From NCBI GenBank assembly GCA_017436135.1, contig JAFSDQ010000015.1, positions 62,001 to 126,000 of the forward strand: DNA of 64,000 nt, given 5' to 3'. Under the pieces are notes generated by a model. It did not search any database. It saw only the letters and a program-made list of their open reading frames with translations, and was not told the origin of the DNA. The DNA comes from Clostridia bacterium (GTDB lineage: Bacteria; Bacillota_A; Clostridia; Monoglobales; Monoglobaceae). Numbering within the stretch: position 1 is the stretch's first letter; every line of letters begins with the position of its first letter. Shown here piece after piece: positions 8,240 through 15,740 of the stretch. A program made the position numbers and the translations under genes.

Positions 8240-9127
8240 ATGGCGGATTTTTGTACACTTTGTCCAAGAAAATGCAATACAGACAGAAGCAAAGGCATTG
8301 GTTTTTGCAAGGTTAAAGATACCCTGCAGGTTGCCCGGGCAGCTCTGCATTTCTGGGAGGAGCCTTGCATAAGCGGCACAAGGGGCAGCGGTACAATTTT
8401 CTTCTGCGGCTGCAATCTTGGCTGCGTATACTGCCAGAACACGGAAATCAGCCGTGGCACCTCGGGCAAAGAAATTAACACCCGACGTCTTTGTGAAATA
8501 TTTTTGGAGCTTCAGGAAAAGGGCGCCCATAACATAAATCTTGTAACCCCTACCCACTATATAAGGCAAATAGCAGAAGCGTTGGCTGATGCAAAGGATA
8601 AGCTAACTGTTCCCGTAGTATATAATTGCGGAGGTTATGAGTCATCAAACGGGCTTTCTCTTATAGACAACTATATTGATATCTTCCTTACAGATATGAA
8701 ATATGCAGACAACAGCCTTGCAAAACGCTACAGCTGTGCTCCTGATTATTGTGAGGTTTCTATGACTGCCCTTGAATATATGCTAAACTCGACAGGCACC
8801 CCCGTCTTTGATAATGAGGGCATAATGAAAAGTGGTGTCATTGTAAGACATCTTGTTCTCCCCTCTTGCAGAGAGGATTCTGTTAAACTTTTAAAAAAAC
8901 TTAAGTCCGCCTTTGGTACAGATTCTTTTATATTGAGCCTTATGAGCCAATATACCCCAAACGGCAATCTTGACGCCTTTCCTGAAATCAACAGACGGAT
9001 AACTTCTTTTGAATATAATTATGTAGTCAATACGGCGCTTGACCTTGGCTTCACAAATGCCTATATCCAGGAGAGAAGCAGTGCAAGCCGTGCATATATA
9101 CCCCCATTTAATTCAGAAGGTGTTTAA
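8240..9127 (+). CDS. PflX-like radical SAM protein
   Basis: A 295-residue radical SAM enzyme related to pyruvate formate-lyase activases (the PflX group). It has an N-terminal cysteine cluster, CTLCPRKC (residues 5-12), and the SAM [4Fe-4S] motif CNLGCVYC with the aromatic residue before the last Cys. The 4Fe-4S cluster would cleave SAM to give a 5'-deoxyadenosyl radical. No glycyl-radical enzyme lies nearby, so the substrate is unknown, and PflX proteins in general have no settled role. I start at ATG 8240 (AGGCGG upstream) in preference to GTG 8231, whose ribosome binding site would be too close. Confidence 0.85.
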   Translation: MADFCTLCPRKCNTDRSKGIGFCKVKDTLQVARAALHFWEEPCISGTRGSGTIFFCGCNLGCVYCQNTEISRGTSGKEINTRRLCEIFLELQEKGAHNINLVTPTHYIRQIAEALADAKDKLTVPVVYNCGGYESSNGLSLIDNYIDIFLTDMKYADNSLAKRYSCAPDYCEVSMTALEYMLNSTGTPVFDNEGIMKSGVIVRHLVLPSCREDSVKLLKKLKSAFGTDSFILSLMSQYTPNGNLDAFPEINRRITSFEYNYVVNTALDLGFTNAYIQERSSASRAYIPPFNSEGV

Positions 9128-9148
9128 TTTTTGTTTACAATTTTTCCC

Positions 9149-9177
9149 TTGTTTTTCTGTTTATATTATGATATTAT
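9149..9177 (+). promoter_or_regulatory. Putative promoter for the 161-aa membrane protein
   Basis: TTGTTT, 17 bases, TATTAT upstream of the gene at 9213. Confidence 0.5.
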
Positions 9178-9212
9178 ATATTTCAAATTATGATATACGG
9201 AGATGAATAGAA

Positions 9213-9698
9213 ATGATAGAATTTTTTACAGGCACAATGCTGATTTTTTCAATTATTATTAACATAGCAGTATACATGGTCAATGCAATTGCCCTTTATT
9301 CCATTGCACAGCGGAACGGTGTAAAAAACCCATGGGTTGCATTTATTCCGATTCTTCAATACTATATAATAGGCTCAATCTGTGAGGAATATAAGCTTCT
9401 TGGCTTTAGAATACCAAGGCTCGATATACTGCTTTGTGCAGTGTTTCTTTTAAAGCTGCTTGCAGCTCCCTTTAACTCTCTTTTAATGAGAATGTTTTCA
9501 ATGTTGCTGACAATCCTGATTGCTCTTATTCTTCATAAATTCTTCTACCTGTTTATACCGAAAAAGGCTCTCATATTTGCAGTATTATCCCTCCTTGGTT
9601 CTCTGCCAATGGCAGTTATCTTCTTTCTTATCAAGGATATTCCTATGCAAATGTCAGCAGGGGCTTATCCCTATCCCTTTCCTGATAAATTAAAATAA
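9213..9698 (+). CDS. Small polytopic membrane protein, unknown function
   Basis: I do not recognise this 161-residue protein with confidence. It has about four hydrophobic segments (residues 5-29, 44-55, 68-115 as two helices, 118-140). The loop NPWVAFIPILQYYIIGSI resembles a motif in small Firmicute membrane proteins that carry aromatic-rich helices after a short conserved loop. No catalytic residues stand out. GGAGATG lies upstream of the ATG. It has its own promoter and ends at a strong palindromic terminator shared with the convergent TSUP genes. Confidence 0.7.
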   Translation: MIEFFTGTMLIFSIIINIAVYMVNAIALYSIAQRNGVKNPWVAFIPILQYYIIGSICEEYKLLGFRIPRLDILLCAVFLLKLLAAPFNSLLMRMFSMLLTILIALILHKFFYLFIPKKALIFAVLSLLGSLPMAVIFFLIKDIPMQMSAGAYPYPFPDKLK

Positions 9699-9706
9699 CA
9701 GAATAT

Positions 9707-9746
9707 AAATAAGTGAAAGTCGGGGTACCCCGACTTTCACTTATTT
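9707..9746. terminator. 40-bp perfect palindromic bidirectional terminator
   Basis: A perfect inverted repeat centred on GGTACC at 9726/9727, with G/C-rich core and A-run/T-run flanks, lies between convergent genes. Its right arm covers the stop codon of the leftward TSUP gene (9741-9743). Confidence 0.9.
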
Positions 9747-10094
9747 TTTTATTCCTTTATATATTTCTCTTATTCCTATGAGCAAAAGGAAAATCCCAAA
9801 CATTCTTCGGAGAACATCATTTTCAAGCTTCAGGGCAATGAGAGAACCGCCAATTGCTCCAATTACCCCAAAGGAGCCGATAAGCAGAGCTGTTTTAAGC
9901 TCTGCATTTTTATTTTTTATATGGACAATCAGGGCAAATATTGCCGTTGGCAGAAAATAAACAAGGTTTATTCCCTGGGCAAGCTTTTGCTCTATTCCAC
10001 AGGTCAAAATAAGGGCAGGAATTAAAATTGCTCCCCCGCCTATTCCCATTCCGCTGACAATACCGCTGAACAATCCTATTAAAACATTTACCAT
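9741..10094 (-). CDS. TSUP (TauE/SafE) family permease, half-size, second of pair
   Basis: A 117-residue membrane protein with the TauE/SafE half-repeat: N-terminal GLFSGIVSGMGIGGGAILIP, then PTAIFALIVHIKN and a C-terminal helix pair. Full-length TSUP permeases have about 250 residues made of two such halves; here each half is its own gene. The partner half is encoded 12 bp upstream (10107-10469), so the functional transporter is probably a heterodimer of the two. TSUP members move sulfur-containing or organic anions; the substrate is not evident. Confidence 0.85.
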   Translation of the reverse strand: MVNVLIGLFSGIVSGMGIGGGAILIPALILTCGIEQKLAQGINLVYFLPTAIFALIVHIKNKNAELKTALLIGSFGVIGAIGGSLIALKLENDVLRRMFGIFLLLIGIREIYKGIKK

Positions 10095-10106
10095 ATTCTA
10101 CCTCTT

Positions 10107-10469
10107 TTAAAAAATCATTTTTACTGCTGTTACCACTATGACACCGCCAAATATTATTTTCAGCCATTTTACCGAAATTTTGGAAAGGAGCTTTGCACCA
10201 AGCATACCCCCCGCAACTCCGCCTATTGCCGCAGGAAGCCATATTTTAAAATCAAAATATCCTCCCCTGATGTAAAAAACAGAGCTTACCACAGACATCA
10301 TAAATATTACACCGATAGCCGTGGCATGGGCTTTTTTCTCCTCTGTGCCTAAAAATTTTTCCATTGCGGGAACAACCACACTTCCTCCCCCTGCACCAAA
10401 CAAGCCATTTAAAATTCCGCTGATAAGTCCAATCAAAATATGTCCCTTATATTTTTTTAAATTTTTCAT
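10107..10469 (-). CDS. TSUP (TauE/SafE) family permease, half-size, first of pair
   Basis: A 120-residue membrane protein with the half-repeat motif LISGILNGLFGAGGGSVVVP, then ATAIGVIFMMSVVSSVFY and AIGGVAGGMLGAKL. It matches one half of a TauE/SafE permease and is followed 12 bp later by the other half. The GAGGAG ribosome binding site lies directly after the hairpin terminating tatD, so the pair is probably expressed separately from tatD or by read-through. Confidence 0.85.
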   Translation of the reverse strand: MKNLKKYKGHILIGLISGILNGLFGAGGGSVVVPAMEKFLGTEEKKAHATAIGVIFMMSVVSSVFYIRGGYFDFKIWLPAAIGGVAGGMLGAKLLSKISVKWLKIIFGGVIVVTAVKMIF

Positions 10470-10480
10470 ATTTTCTCCTC

Positions 10481-10511
10481 AAAAAAAGACTATGGATATT
10501 CCATAGTCTTT
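10481..10511 (-). terminator. Terminator after tatD
   Basis: AAAGACTATGGA and TCCATAGTCTTT form a 12-bp stem with a TAT loop; on the minus strand it is followed by a run of U residues and then the ribosome binding site of the TSUP gene. Confidence 0.75.
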
Positions 10512-10526
10512 ATCTTTTTTGTTTTT

Positions 10527-11291
10527 TTATTCTATTCCATAGAATTTTTTAGCATTTGCGGTGGTTATTTCTGCCACTTTCTCAAAGGTCATTCCCTTTA
10601 TTTCCCCAATCTTCCGTGCCACAAATTCCACGTAACCGCTGAAATTTCTTTTTCCCCTGTGGGGTTCGGGTGCCATATATGGGCAGTCTGTTTCAATCAT
10701 AATCCTCTCAATGGGAATCTCTCTGCATGCCTCTACGGCACGTCTGGCATTTTTAAAGGTCAGTACGCCCGTAAAGGAAATCATCATTCCCAGCCCGATT
10801 ATTTCCCGAGCCGTTTCTGCACTTCCCGAATAGCAATGCACAACCCCTTTTGACACCTTGTTTTCCTTAAGAATTTTGAGGCTGTCACCCTTTGACTCTC
10901 TGTCGTGAACAACAATGGGCATATCAAGCTCCTTTGCAAGGTCTATCTGTCTTATAAACCACTTTTTCTGGGTTTGGGGGTCGGTTCCGTCCATATAGTG
11001 ATAATCAAGTCCGATTTCCCCGATTGCAACAACCTTTTTATGCTTTGCAAGCTCTCTCAAGGTGTCTATATCCCTATCGGTCATATTCCCTGTATCGCTG
11101 GGATGAACCCCTACGGTGGCATATATAAAATCATATTTGTCTGCAAGAGCCACAGACGCCTTTGAACCCTCAATGTCGGCACCGACATTCACAATATTAC
11201 AGACTCCAAAAGCTTTAAGGCTTTTCAGCACCTCTTCTCTGTCTGCGTCAAACTGTCTGTCGTCAAAATGAGCGTGGGAATCAAACAACAT
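10527..11291 (-). CDS. TatD family metal-dependent DNase
   Basis: A 254-residue TIM-barrel hydrolase. Visible metal ligands include DSHAHFD (residues 4-10), AIGEIGLDYHY (the conserved Glu), VVHDRES (His) and VVHCYSG (His), and TDCPYMAPEPHRGKRN near the C-terminus (Asp and the TatD fingerprint). Length is normal. TatD proteins are 3'-5' DNA exonucleases tied to DNA repair or DNA clearance; Firmicute members are often called YabD. It lies 13 bp after the phosphohexomutase gene on the same strand with a GGAGTAA site, so the two share a transcript. Confidence 0.93.
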   Translation of the reverse strand: MLFDSHAHFDDRQFDADREEVLKSLKAFGVCNIVNVGADIEGSKASVALADKYDFIYATVGVHPSDTGNMTDRDIDTLRELAKHKKVVAIGEIGLDYHYMDGTDPQTQKKWFIRQIDLAKELDMPIVVHDRESKGDSLKILKENKVSKGVVHCYSGSAETAREIIGLGMMISFTGVLTFKNARRAVEACREIPIERIMIETDCPYMAPEPHRGKRNFSGYVEFVARKIGEIKGMTFEKVAEITTANAKKFYGIE

Positions 11292-11304
11292 AAACCGTTA
11301 CTCC

Positions 11305-13020
11305 TTATTTTATAATCCTTTGTATATCCTCTTTTATAAGCTCTGCCAGATTTTCTGCTTCCTCACGGCTGTCACCCCGAAGCATACAGTAAAGCTTAAT
11401 CTTCGGCTCTGTTCCCGAGGGGCGCACAACAAAATTATTGCCGTCCTCCAGCTCCAGATATATAACATTAGAGGTGGGAAGAAGTATTTTTTCTGTTCTT
11501 CCCCCGTCTGTTTCCCTTCTTGTGGATGCCTTATAGTCCCTTACTGCCAAAACCTTCTTCCCTGCAACAGACTTTGGCGTATTATTGCGAAGAGATTCCA
11601 TTATTCCGCTGATTTTAGCAAGTCCGTCCATGCCCTCCATAACAATAGATTCTACATACTCTTTATAGTATCCGTACTTTTTATAAATGGCTTCCATTTG
11701 TTCCGCGAGGGAGCTTCCTCTCTCCCGATAATAAAGTGTCATTTCAGCAATAAGCATTGTGGCAACCACAGCATCCTTATCTCTTGCATAGGTTCCTTTA
11801 AGGTAACCGTAGCTTTCCTCAAAGCCAAAAATATATGTGCCTGTTCCCGTTTCCTCTGATTCTTTTATCTTTTCACCGATAAACTTAAATCCTGTGAGAA
11901 CCTCTTTCATTTCCACACCATATTCTCTGCAGATAGCCTCTGTCAGGTTTGTGGTAACAATTGTCTTTACCACATACCCGTCCTTTGGAAGCTTATTGTT
12001 TTCTTTAAGGCTTGAAAGAATATATTCCGTCAACAAGGCACCAACCTGATTCCCTGTAAACGCCTGATATTCTCCACTTTTATCCCTTACAATAATACCC
12101 ACACGGTCTGCATCAGGGTCTGTCCCAACAATCAAATCTGCACCGCATTCTTTAGCATAGCCAATGGCGAGCTCAAAGCCCTCTTTATTCTCCGGGTTGG
12201 GAGAGGCTACTGTGGGGAAGTTTCCGTCAGGTTGTTCCTGCTCCTTTACTACAACAACATTATCAAAGCCCATTCTCTTCATAATTTTACGAACAGGCTT
12301 GTTACCCGACCCATGGAAGGGAGTGTAGACAAACTTTAGACTGCTGCCTTTTTCTTTTATAAGCTGCGGATTTATTGACTGTGCCTGAACGCAATCCAGG
12401 TATGCTTCCTCCACCTCTTCGCCAATCAGTATTATTTTACCCTCTTTAACAGCGGTATCAAAATCACATTTTTTTACCCCAGTAAAGATGTCTGTTTTGC
12501 CGATTTCCTCAAGAACTATATCGGCAAGCTCGGGATTGAGCTGTGCCCCGTCAGCGCCGTACACCTTATATCCGTTATATTTTGCAGGGTTATGACTTGC
12601 CGTTATAACTATTCCTGCAGAGGTTTTTAAGTAGCCTACTGCAAAGGAAAGCTCGGGCACAGGCTTTAGCTCATCAAACAGATATACCTTTATTCCGTTT
12701 GCCGCAAGAACTGTTGCCGCTGTTTTAGCAAACTCGTCGGATTTGATTCGGCTGTCATAGGCAATAACTGTACTTAATTCACCCCCATCACCTGATTTTA
12801 TCAGCTGATTGGCAAGACCCTGGGTCGCCTGTCCTACAACATAGCTGTTCATTCTGTTAGGTCCTGCGCCGATTACACCCCGCAGCCCTGCTGTACCAAA
12901 CTCCAGGGGCATATAAAAACGCTCCTCTATTTCTTTCTCGTCGTTGATTGCCTTAAGCTCTGCAACAGTTTCTTCATCTGCCATATCAAGCCATCTTTGG
13001 TATTCTTCCTTGTAGTTCAT
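11305..13020 (-). CDS. Alpha-phosphohexomutase (phosphoglucomutase PgcA type)
   Basis: A 571-residue enzyme with all alpha-D-phosphohexomutase signatures: the phosphoserine loop TASHNP (140-145, Ser142), the Mg2+ loop DPDADR (301-306), the sugar-binding loop GFEESYGY and the phosphate-binding RPSGTEPKIKLY near the C-terminus. The extra length and the FGTAGLRG N-terminal motif point to the PgcA/Pgm2 group, which interconverts glucose-1-phosphate and glucose-6-phosphate (some members use mannose phosphates). It would feed UDP-glucose and surface glycan synthesis. A promoter at 13070-13098 lies just upstream. Confidence 0.93.
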   Translation of the reverse strand: MNYKEEYQRWLDMADEETVAELKAINDEKEIEERFYMPLEFGTAGLRGVIGAGPNRMNSYVVGQATQGLANQLIKSGDGGELSTVIAYDSRIKSDEFAKTAATVLAANGIKVYLFDELKPVPELSFAVGYLKTSAGIVITASHNPAKYNGYKVYGADGAQLNPELADIVLEEIGKTDIFTGVKKCDFDTAVKEGKIILIGEEVEEAYLDCVQAQSINPQLIKEKGSSLKFVYTPFHGSGNKPVRKIMKRMGFDNVVVVKEQEQPDGNFPTVASPNPENKEGFELAIGYAKECGADLIVGTDPDADRVGIIVRDKSGEYQAFTGNQVGALLTEYILSSLKENNKLPKDGYVVKTIVTTNLTEAICREYGVEMKEVLTGFKFIGEKIKESEETGTGTYIFGFEESYGYLKGTYARDKDAVVATMLIAEMTLYYRERGSSLAEQMEAIYKKYGYYKEYVESIVMEGMDGLAKISGIMESLRNNTPKSVAGKKVLAVRDYKASTRRETDGGRTEKILLPTSNVIYLELEDGNNFVVRPSGTEPKIKLYCMLRGDSREEAENLAELIKEDIQRIIK

Positions 13021-13069
13021 TTAATATCTCCATTCTGCCGAAAACATCAGCATAAAATTTTCTGTTTTT

Positions 13070-13098
13070 ATTATACTATTTTTTTCTTCTAAATACAA
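13070..13098 (-). promoter_or_regulatory. Promoter of the phosphohexomutase-tatD operon
   Basis: On the minus strand: TTGTAT, 17 bases, perfect TATAAT, about 50 bases before the start at 13020. Confidence 0.65.
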
Positions 13099-13130
13099 CC
13101 CCAACATTACAGAATTTAACTAATTTAGGA

Positions 13131-13159
13131 TTGATTTTTTTGTATATATCTGTTATATT
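13131..13159 (+). promoter_or_regulatory. Promoter of rpiB
   Basis: TTGATT, 17 bases, TATATT, 35 bases before the rpiB start. Confidence 0.6.
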
Positions 13160-13193
13160 ATAGTTGTAAATTTAAAAAGAAATGAGGATAACT

Positions 13194-13640
13194 ATGAAAA
13201 TTGCAATCGGAAGCGACCATGGCGGCGTAAATCATAAGGAATATATAGAGGAGTATCTGACAAAAAACGGTCACGAATTTAAGGATTTCGGCACCTCTTC
13301 GGGAGAGTCTGTGGATTACCCTGATATTGCAGAGGCGGTAGCTGTTGCCGTAAGGGATGAAGCTTTTGACTGCGGAATCCTCATTTGCGGTACAGGAATC
13401 GGTATGAGCATTGCCGCAAACAAGGTAAGGGGAATCCGTGCGGCACACGTAACAGATACATACAGTGCCAAAATGGCAAAGCAACACAATGACGCACATA
13501 TAATTTGTCTTGGAGAAAGAATTACAGGCCCCGACCTTGCTATTGATATTGTTGACAGTTTTCTAGCGCAAGAACATTTGGGCGACAGACACGCCCGCCG
13601 TGTAGAAAAAATTATGGCAATAGAAAAAAGTCAGAAATAA
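13194..13640 (+). CDS. rpiB: Ribose-5-phosphate isomerase B
   Basis: A 148-residue RpiB/LacA/LacB enzyme. MKIAIGSDHGG carries the Asp8-His9 pair that binds and opens the sugar, and CGTGIGMSIAANKV supplies the catalytic Cys65 and the anion hole. It interconverts ribose-5-phosphate and ribulose-5-phosphate in the pentose phosphate pathway; some homologues act on allose-6-phosphate or galactose-6-phosphate. I start at ATG 13194 because GAGGATAACT precedes it; an in-frame start 12 bases upstream would lie in the ribosome binding site. It is a single-gene unit with promoter and terminator. Confidence 0.95.
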   Translation: MKIAIGSDHGGVNHKEYIEEYLTKNGHEFKDFGTSSGESVDYPDIAEAVAVAVRDEAFDCGILICGTGIGMSIAANKVRGIRAAHVTDTYSAKMAKQHNDAHIICLGERITGPDLAIDIVDSFLAQEHLGDRHARRVEKIMAIEKSQK

Positions 13641-13644
13641 TTTT

Positions 13645-13676
13645 AAAGCCCCCATTAAAAATGGGGGCTTTTTCGT
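13645..13676 (+). terminator. Terminator of rpiB
   Basis: AAAGCCCCCAT and ATGGGGGCTTT form an 11-bp stem followed by T residues, directly after the rpiB stop. Confidence 0.85.
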
Positions 13677-13678
13677 TC

Positions 13679-14956
13679 TTATTTAATTTTATAATTTCCA
13701 TTTTCCACGGAAATTCCCACAGAATAAAATTCTTTCATTGCTCTTGTAAGATATTCCGTATCGTCGGCTCCTGCCGTTTCCCATGCAGAATGCATTGCAA
13801 TCTGGGGAAGTCCTATATCCACAGTATTTACACAGGTTTTTTCTGCCGCAAGGTTTCCGAGAGTAGTGCCCCCTGCAATATCACTTTTATTTACATATAC
13901 CTGCCTTGGCACATCCACCCTGTCGCATATCTTTTTAAATATTGCCTCTGATACTGCATCCGTTGTATATTTTTGCGAGGCGTTATATTTTATTACAACA
14001 CCTTTGCCGATTACAGGGAAGTTATCACAATCCGATAATTCCTTGCGGTTTGGGTGAATTCCATGGGCATTATCAGCGGACACCATAAAAGAAGCTGCCA
14101 ACGCCAGGCACAGCTCCTGATAATCCCCTCCAAAGCCCTTGTTTATTCTTCGTAAAACAGATGGCAAAAAGTCGGACTTTGCCCCTTGCTTTGTTCCGCT
14201 CCCCACTTCTTCGTTATCAAACACGCAATAAACATTTATTGCATTGTGGTTTTCTCCCTCTAAAAATCCGTCCAGGAGAGCGTATACGCATTGCAGGTCA
14301 TCCAGCCTTGGGGCTGATATAAACTCGTTATTGGGACCCCAGATTCTTCCCTCTTCTCTGTTGTATACCATAAGGTCGCAGCCTAAAAGCTGTTCCTTTT
14401 TTGCTTTTGCCTCACGGGCAACCTCTTCCATAAAATCATTTTTTTCGCTATACAGAGCATAAAGTGGCATCAAATCTCTTTGCACATTTATATCCCTTGT
14501 CTTCTCAAGATGAGGAGCCACCGAGGGAATAACCAGCAAATCCTTATCTATATTCACAAGTCTTGTTTCAAGACAATCGCCATTATCAACAACAACCCTG
14601 CCCGACACGGAAAGAGGCCTGTCAAACCAGGATGTCAGCACAGGACCCCCATACAGCTCTGTGTTTAGTCTTATATAATTTCCGTCACTCATTTGCGGAA
14701 TTGCTTTCAGCTTGAGTCCCGGGGATTCTCCGTGAGCGGCACCTATCATATAGCTTTTAAATCCGTTTTGGGGAATTTTGAAGGCAATCAGGGATGACAT
14801 ATTGCGGGTTGTGTAATAATTTCCCCCTTTTTTCAAATCCCAGCTCTGCTCCTCGGCGAGATATTCAAACCCATTTTCTTTAAGAATATTTTCAACCTCT
14901 GCTGTGGTATGCCAGCAATCTGTTGACGCTTTTATAAATTCAATTAAACTTTTCAT
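13679..14956 (-). CDS. M18 family aminopeptidase
   Basis: A 425-residue zinc aminopeptidase of family M18. Metal and catalytic motifs include AHGESPGLKLK (His), RLDDLQ (Asp), VFDNEEVGSGT (Glu-Glu pair), SADNAHGIHPN and a C-terminal AMHSAWET (His). M18 enzymes form large tetrahedral dodecamers in the cytosol and remove acidic or other N-terminal residues from peptides. I start at ATG 14956 (MKSLIEFIKASTDCWHT), which aligns with the family N-terminus; an extension to 15076 would add a stretch without homology. The ribosome binding site (AGAGTGAT) is weak. Confidence 0.9.
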   Translation of the reverse strand: MKSLIEFIKASTDCWHTTAEVENILKENGFEYLAEEQSWDLKKGGNYYTTRNMSSLIAFKIPQNGFKSYMIGAAHGESPGLKLKAIPQMSDGNYIRLNTELYGGPVLTSWFDRPLSVSGRVVVDNGDCLETRLVNIDKDLLVIPSVAPHLEKTRDINVQRDLMPLYALYSEKNDFMEEVAREAKAKKEQLLGCDLMVYNREEGRIWGPNNEFISAPRLDDLQCVYALLDGFLEGENHNAINVYCVFDNEEVGSGTKQGAKSDFLPSVLRRINKGFGGDYQELCLALAASFMVSADNAHGIHPNRKELSDCDNFPVIGKGVVIKYNASQKYTTDAVSEAIFKKICDRVDVPRQVYVNKSDIAGGTTLGNLAAEKTCVNTVDIGLPQIAMHSAWETAGADDTEYLTRAMKEFYSVGISVENGNYKIK

Positions 14957-15104
14957 CTGTATCACTCTTTCAGAACAGTAATTTTTCTTATAGTATACCA
15001 TATTTTGTGTAAAATACAAGAAGAAATATCCAACGTAACAAAAAAGGTCAATGTAGGGTTTGGCGGTTTCCGACAAACCGCTGCTCTATCTTTGCGGCAA
15101 TCTA

Positions 15105-15128
15105 AAAGGGGGGCAATTGCCCCCCTTT
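15105..15128 (-). terminator. Terminator of the secreted-protein operon
   Basis: A 24-bp perfect palindrome (half-site AAAGGGGGGCAA), followed on the minus strand by UUUU, lies 7 bp after the last coding base of the operon. Confidence 0.75.
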
Positions 15129-15134
15129 GGTTAT

Positions 15135-15740
15135 TTACATTATAACCGCTCCGATTACTCCCTCTCTGTCGATTCCATTTTCTATATCAAACAGAATTTC
15201 TTTTGCCTCTCCTGCCTCAAGAGTAACACTCTTTGTAGCAAGAGGAGTTTCCACAGAATTCAGGAACACAACTATATTTCCCCTTTGGGATTTATTTGAT
15301 GTATTCACCACACGGACAGCAATCTGCAGTTCCTTGTTCCCCTCGGGCTGGGTGATTTGCTTTCCATCCTGATACATTGTGATTCTCTGCACACTGATAT
15401 TATACATATCACAATCAGAATTTTGTTCAACCACGCCCTCAAGGCTGCCGTTTGCAGCAGCACCATCGAGGTATTTCAAATCCCCCCGAAGCTGTACCCT
15501 ACAGTCAGAGCTTAAAAACATTGCCGGTTCCAGCTTAAGTCTGATTGATTGACTTTGGGGCATATAAATTGCCTCGGTCACATTTACCTCTTCCCCTGTG
15601 CTGTCTGTAACCGAAAAGTTTGCGGATTTTGCAGTATGCGGAAGAAGCTGCTTTGGCAAAGCCACGCTTACACTATACTCCTGCATACCCTGACTATAGA
15701 CTTGCTTAAAGACAGGAGGCCTTAAACAACGGCCGTACAT
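15135..15740 (-). CDS. C-terminal fragment of the frameshifted LamG protein
   Basis: A 201-residue ORF that overlaps the end of the LamG ORF upstream in another frame. From about residue 19 it encodes a bacterial Ig-like (SbsA/Big_5-type) domain (EYSVSVALPKQLLP, FSVTDSTGEEVNVTEA, IYMPQSQSIRLKLEPA) followed by a second beta-sandwich segment. It has no convincing ribosome binding site and no signal peptide. It is best read as the detached C-terminus of the gene starting at 17931. The break coincides with a 16-bp segment (15711-15726) that, if removed, rejoins the frames exactly as ...VRPLFKQVYSQGM.... Unless the shift is an assembly error, this part is not made as a separate exported protein. 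Confidence 0.6.
   Translation of the reverse strand: MYGRCLRPPVFKQVYSQGMQEYSVSVALPKQLLPHTAKSANFSVTDSTGEEVNVTEAIYMPQSQSIRLKLEPAMFLSSDCRVQLRGDLKYLDGAAANGSLEGVVEQNSDCDMYNISVQRITMYQDGKQITQPEGNKELQIAVRVVNTSNKSQRGNIVVFLNSVETPLATKSVTLEAGEAKEILFDIENGIDREGVIGAVIM

Noticed and set aside
15060..15076. Alternative start for the M18 aminopeptidase at 15076
   Set aside because: The added N-terminal 40 residues include a hydrophobic run absent from M18 enzymes and there is no ribosome binding site.
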